DNA from: Eubacterium ramulus
Lineage (GTDB): Bacteria > Bacillota > Clostridia > Lachnospirales > Lachnospiraceae
DNA: 38,570 nt
Direction: 5' to 3'
Assembly: GCF_003122485.1 (NCBI RefSeq)
Contig: NZ_JRFU01000101.1
Location: 1-38,570, forward strand
A program made the position numbers and the translations under genes. Below the pieces are notes generated by a model. That model was not told the DNA's origin. It did not search any database and saw only the letters and a program-made list of their open reading frames with translations. Below, one piece after another: positions 22,114-29,688 of this stretch. Numbering within the stretch: the first letter of the stretch is position 1; each line of letters opens with the position of its first letter.

Positions 22114-23484
22114 TTACGAATAAGTTTTATCCCTGGGTTCTTCTCTCCACATACATAATGCCGTAAGCATTGGTATCAGAGATTTCCACTTTTCAGTAAG
22201 ACTATGGTTATCTTTGTCATCATCCTTGTAATCAACTTCAATCCCATGCATTAAAGATAATTTCTGTAAAGAATCCAGTAATATGTGGCAGCGAGTTACA
22301 GATGGTTTTGTCTCTGAAAGGGTGATTTCCTGAATCATCGGATGCAGAGAGATAGTGCGACGTTTTGTTGTCTGAACGAAACCAGTCTCAATTAAATCGT
22401 TGATTTCATTTAGTGTGGGCAGTTCCAGCCATTTGGCAAATATACGGGCAGAAATACCGGTGGAAGGAAGAAAGCACATATTACACATGATATCCTGCTG
22501 TTCAAGAGATAAAGTGTATAAAGAAAACAGCGTATGGATATGACTGTAATAGGTGGCTTTGCTGCTTTGTCCATCTTTGATTATTTTAATTTTATCTTCG
22601 TTATGGAAAGATGCTTTTTCCACCTGAAGTCTTGTTAATAACTGGTCTGGAGTTGAGATTCCATTTTTCAGAAGTTTTGCTGCCAGTTCCACGGCAAAAG
22701 TATGAGAGTGAACAGTTTCGATGATCTTTTCAACTGTTGCCCGGTACGTGTCTGCCTCTGAATAAAATACTGATGCCAGCTGGAAGAGAGCGCTCATATC
22801 CTCTATTTCTTTTAATGGCAGAGTACAGTATTCATCCAGTTTGCTTCTGGTTGTAAACAAAATCTGGCAGCGATATTTTAATACTACTGACAGAAAGCTG
22901 TCCTGTGTCGCAGTGACATTAAAATTATCTATGATAAGCAGAGTATCGGATTTCAGGGAACGCAGAAAACGGTTATGTCTTTGAAACCGTTCCTGTTCAG
23001 TGCTTTCCGGAAAATCGTCAATAAAATCCATGTCAGTAATATCCTGATGAAGATTGCCGGTATATTCTACATAAATGATATTGGTGTAATGCTTTATGTA
23101 CTGCTTTGCGTAGGCTTTGGCAAGTTCATTTTTTCCGATTCCGCAAAGAAAAACATGACGGTTTTTCTCAAGCATGGTATATATATCTTGTATAGCCATA
23201 TTACAGTCAGACATCAGTGGAAGAAGATTCTGGTGGATGGTATGGGCTAATTTTTCCTGATTGGATGGCTTGGAATAGTAAGCGGATATTTTAGGACTGA
23301 TTTTAGCCTGACCAGTCATCCAGCGGCAAACCAGACCGTTATCCATTGAAAAATCCTGATTTGTTGGATCATCCATAAAATCTTCAAATAATTCGTATAA
23401 AAAATCAGGCTGACTCATTTGATTACTTTCGCTGATATGATTTTTTAAGCAAGTGCTAATAGAAGAAAAATCGCATCGATTCAA
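22114..23484 (-). CDS. STAND/NB-ARC-like ATPase, shortened and with a degenerate P-loop
   Basis: 456 residues. N-terminal helical region to about residue 90 (LYELFEDFMDD, NGLVCRWMTGQAKISPKISAY). The nucleotide-binding region follows: the expected GIGGIGKS Walker A appears as CGIGKNELAKAYAKQY, three residues short and without Ser/Thr after Lys. Walker B is TLLIIDNFN and the NB-ARC RNBS-like motif ILFTTRSK. A winged-helix region (FSLYTLSLEQQDIMCNMCFL, LIETGFVQTTKRRTISLHPM) is followed by a short divergent tail. Lachnospiraceae relatives carry a longer linker before the P-loop and a TPR array after it; both are missing. It may be a decaying regulator or defence STAND protein. ATP binding is doubtful. 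Confidence 0.65.
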   Translation of the reverse strand: MNRCDFSSISTCLKNHISESNQMSQPDFLYELFEDFMDDPTNQDFSMDNGLVCRWMTGQAKISPKISAYYSKPSNQEKLAHTIHQNLLPLMSDCNMAIQDIYTMLEKNRHVFLCGIGKNELAKAYAKQYIKHYTNIIYVEYTGNLHQDITDMDFIDDFPESTEQERFQRHNRFLRSLKSDTLLIIDNFNVTATQDSFLSVVLKYRCQILFTTRSKLDEYCTLPLKEIEDMSALFQLASVFYSEADTYRATVEKIIETVHSHTFAVELAAKLLKNGISTPDQLLTRLQVEKASFHNEDKIKIIKDGQSSKATYYSHIHTLFSLYTLSLEQQDIMCNMCFLPSTGISARIFAKWLELPTLNEINDLIETGFVQTTKRRTISLHPMIQEITLSETKPSVTRCHILLDSLQKLSLMHGIEVDYKDDDKDNHSLTEKWKSLIPMLTALCMWREEPRDKTYS

Positions 23485-23668
23485 TAGAAATTCCCCTTTC
23501 GTAGTCAGGATTAAGTATATCTATCACAACACGAACATATATTCGATTCAAGAAAATGCGGATATTTTTAAATTGATTGTGTCAATTTACAATCAATTTC
23601 TATTCAATGTGGTTTTCCGGTAGGTTCTGTAAAATAAGCTCAGATCAAAACAATAACGGGAGGAGCTT

Positions 23669-23794
23669 ATGCAACAGAATATTGAATTTGAGCGGTGCAT
23701 TGATTTTCTGGTATGGATGATTGATAAGTACGGCGATGAAGTCCTCCGGGAGTTGGAGGAAGAAAAACAGAATAAGGAAGAAAAAACAGCATAG
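23669..23794 (+). CDS. 41-residue acidic/basic small protein
   Basis: MQQNIEFERCIDFLVWMIDK then YGDEVLRELEEEKQNKEEKT, with a strong GGGAGGAGC site. It is one amphipathic helical unit with a charged tail. It is divergent from the STAND-like gene (184-bp spacer) and lies upstream of the small RNA and Abi-like gene. Family not recognised; the good ribosome site and plausible composition support a real gene. Confidence 0.5.
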   Translation: MQQNIEFERCIDFLVWMIDKYGDEVLRELEEEKQNKEEKTA

Positions 23795-23834
23795 AATACT
23801 TCTGAGCGGGTATGGCTAAGAATGTTTTGGCATA

Positions 23835-23863
23835 TTGACAGGACATTTGAAATGACGTATACT
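23835..23863 (+). promoter_or_regulatory. Promoter of the small RNA upstream of the Abi-like gene
   Basis: TTGACA (23835-23840), exactly 17 bp, TATACT (23858-23863): the best consensus promoter in this region. The start site would be near 23870, only about 67 nt before a terminator-like hairpin. Confidence 0.75.
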
Positions 23864-23869
23864 AAGCTC

Positions 23870-23937
23870 AGTGATCGTTCTGTAGAAACTTGCGAAGCCT
23901 ACAGGCGGGGGAGAGCCTGCGGGTTTCTCCCTCTTTT
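23870..23937 (+). ncRNA. Short structured RNA ending in a terminator, upstream of the AbiF-like gene
   Basis: About 68 nt between promoter and T-run. CTGTAG (23880-23885) pairs with CTACAG (23899-23904), enclosing CTTGCGAAG. GGGGGAGA-type bases 23907-23914 pair with TCTCCCTC 23926-23933, followed by TTTT, forming a terminator. An alternative stem CCTACAGGC (23898-23906) with GCCTGCGGG (23915-23923) would exclude or interlock with both. The transcript has no open frame. The location 19 nt before the AAGGAG/ATG of an Abi_2 gene suggests an RNA partner or attenuator. Boundaries are predicted. Confidence 0.6.
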
Positions 23938-23955
23938 GGTTTAAGGAGAAATGAT

Positions 23956-24195
23956 ATGCAGACACCGAAAAAATTCTCTTCTTTTAGTGACTAGGTTTCC
24001 TGGATCAGTGATGAAAAGGGAATAAGAATAAAAGACAGAGAATATGCGGAAGAGATGTTACGGCAAATAGGATATTTTCCTCTTATGGGAGGATATAAAC
24101 ATCTTTTTAGAATATCAAACACAAAAAAATATAAAGCAGGAACAAGTTTTGAAGAAATAGTCAGTTTGTATAAGTTTGATGCAGAGCTTAGAGAG
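23956..24195 (+). pseudogene. Abi_2/AbiF-like abortive-infection protein, N-terminal fragment with nonsense codon
   Basis: ATG 23956 follows AAGGAGAAATGAT. The frame reads MQTPKKFSSFSD, TAG at 23992-23994, then VSWISDEKGIRIKDREYAEE, MLRQIGYFPLMGGYKHLFR and GTSFEEIVSLYKFDAELRE. This is the typical N-terminus of Abi_2 (AbiD/AbiF) proteins, whose later part holds the HEPN-type RxxxxH motif. Similarity ends near 24195, where sequence of a minus-strand phage capsid gene takes over. The effector is therefore doubly broken: an early stop and loss of about two thirds of the protein. Confidence 0.75.
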
Positions 24196-25068
24196 TTCTG
24201 GTCGAATGAGTTTTCCGTCAAGATGTTCATGTGCTGCGAAACCTACAAGTCCTTCGATGGCATATCTTTCACGGAGAACTTTTACAGAAAGTGGTCTGAG
24301 TTCCATGATCCAGTAGTAGGATAAATCTCCGAATGCGATTGATTTTGCCTCGGTTCCAATGTTTGGCATATATGGTGTGTTGATGACTGGTCTTCCAAAG
24401 ATGGTATCATCGCTATTTCTCTAGATATAATTACCATCAGCGGCTTTTACTGAACGAAGAGCGAGTGCGGTCTCATCATTCATTATCCATACGGAGTTTT
24501 TACGATATTCTGGTTTTACAGAAAGGTATAATGCAACGATGTCATCAAAACTGATATCTGTAGCAGAGGTAGATTTACCGATTTCAGCAGTCTGTAATAA
24601 TCCGGTTGGTTCATTAACACCAGTTCCATTTATGAAAATGTTTTCTTCTGCTCGTCCGAAACGTCTGGCAAATTCATTGTTGAGATATGCTTCTACTGGG
24701 AAGTTCATGTCTGCGATGAAGGTGCTGTTCAGTTTGGAAAGGACAGCAAGTTTATAGGAACTGAATGAAATTTTATTGAAGGTATCACCGTCTTCTGGGA
24801 ATGCCATGTTTTCTGCTGTGATTTTTGCGTCAGCAGTAGATACCACTGTCTGGATATATCCATCTCTAGTTGGTGCTTTTACGACTGTACCGTATCTTCG
24901 GAAAAGGTTTTCTTTTTCAAGAGCAGTAGTATAATCTTTGTTGAATCCAACAGGAATCATATAGCTGTCAGAACCTTCGTCATATCCTTCCTTGAGTGCG
25001 ATTGGATCAATTCGTTTCTTACCACGAATCATGTCGTGGAATGCTTGGTTGTAAATTGTACTTGTCAT
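24196..25068 (-). pseudogene. Phage HK97-fold major capsid protein, interrupted by a stop
   Basis: ATG 25068 behind AGGAGG starts MTSTIYNQAFHDMIRGKKRI, with the conserved core EENIFINGTGVNEPTGLLQT, NSVWIMNDETALALRSVKAA and DGNYI. A TAG at 24421-24423 follows, where relatives have a coding residue, then in the same frame RNSDDTIFGRPVINTPYMPN, IAFGDLSYYWIMELRPLSVK and DGKLIRPE. The full length would be about 290 residues without an N-terminal scaffold domain. The 3' end is fused to the Abi-like remnant near 24195. No other head genes are nearby; it is a prophage relic. Confidence 0.8.
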
Positions 25069-25085
25069 AAGAAATTCCTCCTGTA

Positions 25086-25616
25086 TTAGTGTGAGAGTCT
25101 TGGATCACATTCAGTGCAAATGAATGTGTGGTTATCAATTGCAGTCATTCTGTGCTGGTCGTGGTGCGGGCAGATGACAGTCATGCGATGGGCATTTGGT
25201 ACTTTTCCTTCTGTGATACGTTCCAACACGAATTTTCCGCTTTTTTCTTCTCGTAAGCAGAAGTCAAAGTTCCCTTTCTTTTCTAATGAATCTTTATCAA
25301 ACTGTCCGAAGGTATTGCGGTAGGCGTTTACTGTATTGCTCTTGTAGATAGGGAATACAAAATTGTTCATAGTGAAATCCTCCATTAAATCTTTTTTGAA
25401 TCTGTGTTTGTAATAAGTTTCCAGTTCTGAGAAAGTGCTGAAATAATGTCCGTTTCCACGGTATTCCAAGCACCAGTGTTTGTCAGATGGAATGTGGCTT
25501 TGCATGATGACCACGGCATCTGATTGGTTCTGTGGAATGATTTTTCTGACCTCATATTTTACAAGGTCTAATCCATTCCATGTGAATATAATTTGGAATG
25601 AAAAGAAGCAGGACAA
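25086..25616 (-). CDS. Unrecognised phage-neighbour protein with C-terminal zinc-ribbon-like motif
   Basis: Up to 176 residues ending 17 bp before the capsid start, so cotranscribed with it. Blocks include VKYEVRKIIPQNQSDAVVIM, PSDKHWCLEYRGNGHYFSTF and a C-terminal VICPHHDQHRMTAIDNHTFI-CTEC that could bind zinc through CPHH/CTEC. The apparent TTG start at 25616 lies inside a hairpin with no ribosome site, so the true start is lower, perhaps near YEVRKI, or the 5' end is lost. Family unknown; a phage or element gene by position. Confidence 0.4.
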   Translation of the reverse strand: MSCFFSFQIIFTWNGLDLVKYEVRKIIPQNQSDAVVIMQSHIPSDKHWCLEYRGNGHYFSTFSELETYYKHRFKKDLMEDFTMNNFVFPIYKSNTVNAYRNTFGQFDKDSLEKKGNFDFCLREEKSGKFVLERITEGKVPNAHRMTVICPHHDQHRMTAIDNHTFICTECDPRLSH

Positions 25617-25662
25617 TGGGAGATGAGACCCAATGCCCTGCTTCTGGGTTATTTGGAATGAA
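25591..25662. repeat. Hairpin flanked by 12-bp direct repeats
   Basis: ATTTGGAATGAA occurs at 25591-25602 and 25651-25662 (60 bp apart). Between them AGAAGCAGG-CAATGGG and CCCAATG-CCTGCTTCT form a long imperfect hairpin. The arrangement resembles a small terminator cassette or MITE-like insertion with duplicated flanks. Confidence 0.5.
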
Positions 25663-25693
25663 CGGTAGTGTATTTCTGTTTTTTGCTTTTGGG

Positions 25694-25802
25694 TTTGTCT
25701 GGAAACATCATTTCAAGTTTACCAGAAGATAATAAAGGCTTAAACGATGATTATAAAGGATATAAGGAAGTGGCGACTCAGGAGGACTTCGACAAATTTT
25801 AA
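25694..25802 (+). pseudogene. C-terminal fragment of an unknown protein
   Basis: A frame without start: SGNIISSLPEDNKGLNDDYK followed by GYKEVATQEDFDKF and a stop. The acidic, soluble tail looks like a protein end rather than noise, but no family is recognised. It fills the gap between the hairpin and the toxin-antitoxin promoter. Confidence 0.25.
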
Positions 25803-25853
25803 CCAACTGGTAGATTTTGGAGTATGAACAATTTGTAAAATATTGATTTTGTA

Positions 25854-25882
25854 TTGCTTTTGTCCGGACAAATGGATATAAT
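25854..25882 (+). promoter_or_regulatory. Toxin-antitoxin promoter with palindromic operator
   Basis: TTGCTT (25854-25859), 17-bp spacer, TATAAT (25877-25882). The perfect palindrome TTGTCCGGACAA (25860-25871) lies inside the spacer, where the RelB-type antitoxin complex could block polymerase. Confidence 0.7.
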
Positions 25883-25915
25883 ATAGTTAGAAAAAACTCG
25901 AAAGGAGTGTTTACT

Positions 25916-26224
25916 ATGGCAACAAAATCAGCAAATTTATACGCACGCATAGAGCCTGATGTAAAAGAGCAGGCAGAAGGAATCTTAGCAGCATTAGGAA
26001 TTCCTGCATCCAATGCAATAAATATGTTTTACAAACAAATTATTCTTCAAAGAGGACTTCCTTTTGAAGTGAAAATGCCATCCGCTCGTCCTGTAGACGT
26101 TAGTGCATTATCAGAAGCACAGATGAATGCAGAACTAGAGAAAGGATATGCGGATATGCAGGCTGGTCGTACTAGATCTGCAAAATCTGTTTTTGCTGAT
26201 ATCCGCAAGGATTACAGTTTATGA
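25916..26224 (+). CDS. RelB/DinJ-family antitoxin
   Basis: 102 residues; ATG 25916 after AAAGGAG. The N-terminal ribbon-helix-helix is ANLYARIEPDVKEQAEGILA-ALGIPASNAINMFYKQI, followed by QRGLPFEVKMP, the DinJ/RelB signature. The C-terminal region (SEAQMNAELEKGYADMQAGR) is acidic and likely wraps the toxin. Stop and toxin start overlap as ATGA, so the two are made together. It probably represses its own promoter at the palindrome upstream. Confidence 0.92.
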   Translation: MATKSANLYARIEPDVKEQAEGILAALGIPASNAINMFYKQIILQRGLPFEVKMPSARPVDVSALSEAQMNAELEKGYADMQAGRTRSAKSVFADIRKDYSL

Positions 26225-26553
26225 TTTATGATATCGAGATTTCAGATCAGGCCGAGATAGACCTTCGTGGAATCTTCGAATACATTGCTTTTGAACTGCA
26301 GGCACCAGAAAATGCAAGTGGTCAGCTTGATAGGCTTGAAGCATGTATTATGGATCTTGATCATATGCCGAAGAGATATCGACAATATGAGTTGGAACCA
26401 TGGAAAAGTCGAGGGCTACGCGTAGCGCCAGTAGACAATTATCTTGTTCTATATATTCCGGATGATGATGCACAAGTGGTTACGATTATCCGTGTTATGT
26501 ACGGTGGACGAGATGTGGATACGCAATTAAACAGATTTACAAAAACAAAATAA
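26221..26553 (+). CDS. RelE/ParE-family toxin
   Basis: 110 residues: MIYDIEISDQAEIDLRGIFE, YIAFELQAPENASGQLDRLE, MPKRYRQYELEPWKSRGLRV and YLVLYIPDDDAQVVTIIRVM-YGGRD. The compact helix-helix-beta fold and the RVxxxxYLVLY and RVMYGGRD motifs match ParE/RelE-type plasmid-stabilisation toxins. Whether it acts on gyrase or ribosome-bound mRNA cannot be told. It shares the ATGA overlap with the antitoxin and ends at a clear terminator. The pair looks intact in a region otherwise full of broken genes. Confidence 0.9.
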   Translation: MIYDIEISDQAEIDLRGIFEYIAFELQAPENASGQLDRLEACIMDLDHMPKRYRQYELEPWKSRGLRVAPVDNYLVLYIPDDDAQVVTIIRVMYGGRDVDTQLNRFTKTK

Positions 26554-26557
26554 TTTG

Positions 26558-26590
26558 AAAGCATCAATCAGAAATGGTTGGTGCTTTTTT
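26558..26590 (+). terminator. Terminator of the toxin-antitoxin operon
   Basis: AAGCATCAA and TTGGTGCTT pair around TCAGAAATGG, followed by TTTTTT. Confidence 0.8.
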
Positions 26591-26649
26591 CATGCCTGGA
26601 GAGATCTGGGCTTTTTTTATGCCCATTTTTACGGAAGGAGGTATCGGCC

Positions 26650-26866
26650 GTGGCTAACAGAATTATGGGTATTACTGTCGAGATTGGCGGAGATACCACC
26701 AAATTACAGACTGCCAAAGTAGTTTATGTTCGCAATCGTAACAAACGCAAGGAATATCTCTGCCTTATTTCCACGGACGTAAATCTGGATGAGAATGAAA
26801 TCATCCGGGTCTACGGAAAACGTTGGGACATAGAGGTGTTCTTCAAGGTGTGCAAAAGCTACCTTA
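26650..26866 (+). pseudogene. Chimera: phage tape-measure start fused to IS4-family transposase end
   Basis: GTG 26650 (GGAGGT upstream) gives MANRIMGITVEIGGDTTKLQ, the standard N-terminus of tail tape-measure proteins. After about 23 residues it turns into VVYVRNRNKRKEYLCLISTD, then ENEIIRVYGKRWDIEVFFKV-CKSYL. The latter has the Y-x2-R-x3-E-x6-K motif of IS4-type DDE transposases. It then ends at an IS256-type end (26868). Three mobile pieces are therefore joined in a row. None is functional. Confidence 0.7.
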
Positions 26867-26867
26867 A

Positions 26868-27545
26868 GAGACCGTTTCAAGTTTTGTGTAAACGTTAAAA
26901 ACTGATATAAGATTTGTGAATAGTTACAAATGGGCAGAGCCGATTTTCCGAGACTATGAAGAAAAGTCTGTAAATAAGATTCTTCTATGATAAGTAAGAG
27001 CGAATTGTTCATCTTGTGAGCTGTTCGCTCTTGCTTTATATATATCAGCTATAAATTTGCATGTCAAGAGCAGGCGAAAAATCCGCCTGTCTTAACCTGC
27101 CGTTGAATTCCTTATTCGGGCAAGCGTCCCTCATACATAATACTTAATTCTCCATATACCTGTGCCCAGTTCCGAATCGTTGTAGTCCATTTTTTCGTTG
27201 CTTCAAATGTAGCAAGGTATAAAGCCTTTAAAAGAGCTGTATCGCTGGGGAATACGCTTCTCTGACGGTTTAATTTACGGTAAGTAGAATTCAGTGATTC
27301 AATAGCATTGGTCGTGTAGATTACCTTTCTGACCGTCGCAGAGAACTTAAAAATGGGAGAAATTGCATCCCAGTTATCTTTCCAGCGTTTCATGGAATTC
27401 GGGTATTTCGGAGTCCATTTTTCGGTTACCCGATCCAGAGCAGCCAGGGCCTTTTTCTCGTCAGCAGCCTGATAGATTGTTTTCAGGTCTGTTGCAAAGG
27501 CTTTTGCATCATTATTTGAGGTATTTACGCTCTTTTGTATAAATC
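26868..27545 (-). mobile_element. IS256-family insertion sequence remnant (right end and transposase C-terminus)
   Basis: The terminal repeat starts GAGACCGTTTCAAG at 26868 and runs to GTGTAAAC at 26893. After 218 bp of non-coding end sequence with a GAGCGAA/TTCGCTC hairpin, the minus-strand frame (stop at 27112) encodes DAKAFATDLKTIYQAADEKK, WKDNWDAISPIFKFSATVRK, VIYTTNAIESLNSTYRKLNR and YGELSIMYEGRLPE. These are the C-terminal third of Mutator/IS256 transposases, including the DDE Glu in NAIESLN. The left two thirds are absent; sequence changes near 27545. Confidence 0.85.
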
Positions 27546-27562
27546 TGCAAGAATCTTCCTGT

Positions 27563-27591
27563 TTTACAATCCCTACAATTAATGGTAGAAT
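27563..27591 (+). promoter_or_regulatory. Promoter of the 27632 gene
   Basis: TTTACA, 17-bp spacer, TAGAAT, directly after the IS256 remnant boundary, about 40 bp before the start codon. Confidence 0.55.
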
Positions 27592-27631
27592 AGATAGAAA
27601 ATCAAAATCAGTCAAAGGAAAAGAAGCAGAT

Positions 27632-28015
27632 ATGAGTACAGATGCATGCCAAAATGTGGAATCAGCAGAAGAAAATGAAGTGCTACGTGCATGGAAGTTA
27701 CACATGGAACAGGTGAAAAATCAACCGGAAAACCTGAATGTAGAATTGTTGTGGCAGGTGTTATGCGAACTTCAGAAGATTCCTTTTTACACGGTAAAGG
27801 GCATCCAATTTACTTATAGCATCCGGGGATATGAGATGTTTGTCGACCGAAAGGAAAAATCGATCACACAGGCAACGGTTTTGCTGTCGGCACAGCGCGT
27901 ATTGGAAAAGCAAAATCAGGGAATTGCGATCACAGGACCGAAAAAAATAGGTACTTTTGGAGCAAGTTATCTGTACCCGATTTTCCGGCAGATTGGTTTG
28001 ATATCAGTCGAGTAA
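27632..28015 (+). CDS. Conserved hypothetical protein
   Basis: 127 residues, no signal or membrane segment. The C-terminal half is distinctive: FTYSIRGYEMFVDRKEKSIT, QATVLLSAQRVLEKQNQGIA, ITGPKKIGTFGASYLYPIF. A similar block is common in small Lachnospiraceae proteins of unknown role; I cannot name a domain with confidence. An AAAGGAAAAG site precedes ATG and a promoter lies just upstream. It stands alone before the siroheme reductase. Confidence 0.65.
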   Translation: MSTDACQNVESAEENEVLRAWKLHMEQVKNQPENLNVELLWQVLCELQKIPFYTVKGIQFTYSIRGYEMFVDRKEKSITQATVLLSAQRVLEKQNQGIAITGPKKIGTFGASYLYPIFRQIGLISVE

Positions 28016-28130
28016 TTTCTCATCTATTGTACGAAGAGCACAGTAATAAATTTACTTTAACAAAGTGATGTTAATTCGACTTGAAGATATATAAGGAATA
28101 TGATTGGAAAAATTTGGAGGAAGATGATAC

Positions 28131-29675
28131 GTGAATAAAATAGATCCACAATCCTGGAAGGCGGATATGCCGGATTTCAGGGAAAAAACAAAAGCGTTTT
28201 ACAATGGAGAAATGAGCAAAGGTGACTATAAAGGTTATTCCGGTCGTTATGGAAGTTATGCACAGAAAGGCGGAAAAGCAAGTATGCTCCGTCTTCGTAT
28301 GACAGCTGGTCGTGTGACAAAGGAAAAACTTGCATTTATTGCAGAATCCATTCGAAAATATAATGTGAAAAAAGCACATTTTACAACTTGCGAGACGATT
28401 CAGCTGCATGATCTGCAGCAGGAAGAACTGTGTCAGATCATGGAAGATGCGCTAGATGTTGGAATTGTTACGATGGGCGGCGGTGGAGATTTTCCACGAA
28501 ATGTTATGTGTTCTCCCCTGTCCGGTGTGGAAGCAGATGAGTATTTTGATGTGCGCCCGTGGGCGGAGGCAGCGGGTGAGTATCTGATGACTTTTATCAA
28601 TGCGGAGAAAATGCCGCGTAAGTTGAAAGTATGTTTTTCTAATTCGCCGAAAAATATTCCACATGCAACGTACCGTGATCTTGGATTTGTGGCAACAAAA
28701 GAAGGAAAATTTGACGTATACAGCGCTGGTGGACTTGGCAATAATGCCAGATTTGGGGTAAAAGTTGCAGAAGCAGTTGATCCGGAGATGATTTTATATT
28801 ACATCAAGGCGATGTGGCTGACGTTCCGTGCGCATGGAAATTATGAGAACCGTGGAAAAGCCAGAACACGATACATGCAGGAAATCTGTGGTGGCGCAGA
28901 GAATTATGCGAAAGCATATCAGGAAAAACTGGCAGAGGTGTTGGCTTCCGGAGAAAATCTGAAAATTTCTGTAGATCCGCAGCCGGTGAACAAAAAAGAG
29001 GACGGAGTACGCATTTCCGGAGCACGTATTTTACCACAGAAACAGAACGGATTGTATATCGTGATCTGGCATCCAATCGGAGGACAGCCGAAGGTGGAAG
29101 AACTGTGTGCACTTTCCGATGCGATTCAGGAGATGGAAGATGTGGAAATCCGTCTTGCACCGGATGAGACAGCATATATCATTAATCTGACTGGCTCAGA
29201 AGTGGGAAAAGTGCTGGATGCAACACCAAGTAGTGCAAATACAGTATTTGAGACAAGCGTCAGCTGCATTGGAGCATCGATTTGTCAGGTAGGACTGCGT
29301 GATTCTCAGGCACTTTTGCAGGCTTGTGTGGAAGCAGTTCGTGAAGCAGACATTCCAAACGGTGCGTTACCACAGATGCATATTTCCGGATGCCCGTCAT
29401 CCTGTGGTACGCATCAGACTGGTGTAATTGGATTCCGCGGCGCGGTAAAACGTGTGGGTGATCAGCCGAAAAATGCATTTGTGCTGTTTGCAAATGGTGA
29501 GGAGCGTCAGGGTGAAGAACGTATGGGACGTGAGATTGGAACTATGGAAGAGTCAGTGATTCCACAGTTTTTGGTGGAACTTGGACAGACTGTGGCAGAT
29601 TCTGGGATGGATTATCTGAACTGGGCGCAGAAAAATCCGGAAGGAATTGATAAAGTAGCAGAGAAATATCTGTAA
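28131..29675 (+). CDS. Ferredoxin-type nitrite/sulfite reductase (siroheme, 4Fe-4S)
   Basis: 514 residues from GTG with TTGGAGG upstream. Two ferredoxin-like half-domains and two catalytic half-domains: GRYGSYAQKGGKASMLRLRM, RKYNVKKAHFTTCETIQLHD, GGGGDFPRNVMCSPLSGV, then HPIGGQPKVEEL and CIGASICQVGLRDSQ with SGCPSSCGTHQ. The last two give four cysteines (C-x5-C and C-x3-C) that hold the 4Fe-4S cluster and siroheme. It reduces nitrite to ammonia or sulfite to sulfide. Neither siroheme synthesis nor reductase-partner genes are adjacent, so the substrate is open. Confidence 0.9.
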   Translation: MNKIDPQSWKADMPDFREKTKAFYNGEMSKGDYKGYSGRYGSYAQKGGKASMLRLRMTAGRVTKEKLAFIAESIRKYNVKKAHFTTCETIQLHDLQQEELCQIMEDALDVGIVTMGGGGDFPRNVMCSPLSGVEADEYFDVRPWAEAAGEYLMTFINAEKMPRKLKVCFSNSPKNIPHATYRDLGFVATKEGKFDVYSAGGLGNNARFGVKVAEAVDPEMILYYIKAMWLTFRAHGNYENRGKARTRYMQEICGGAENYAKAYQEKLAEVLASGENLKISVDPQPVNKKEDGVRISGARILPQKQNGLYIVIWHPIGGQPKVEELCALSDAIQEMEDVEIRLAPDETAYIINLTGSEVGKVLDATPSSANTVFETSVSCIGASICQVGLRDSQALLQACVEAVREADIPNGALPQMHISGCPSSCGTHQTGVIGFRGAVKRVGDQPKNAFVLFANGEERQGEERMGREIGTMEESVIPQFLVELGQTVADSGMDYLNWAQKNPEGIDKVAEKYL

Positions 29676-29688
29676 GGAGGAAAACGCG

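Noticed and set aside
27546-27705. N-terminal part of the minus-strand frame joined to the IS256 transposase
   Set aside because: This part is antisense to the 27632 gene and its promoter and shows no transposase similarity; it reads through by chance from the truncation point.
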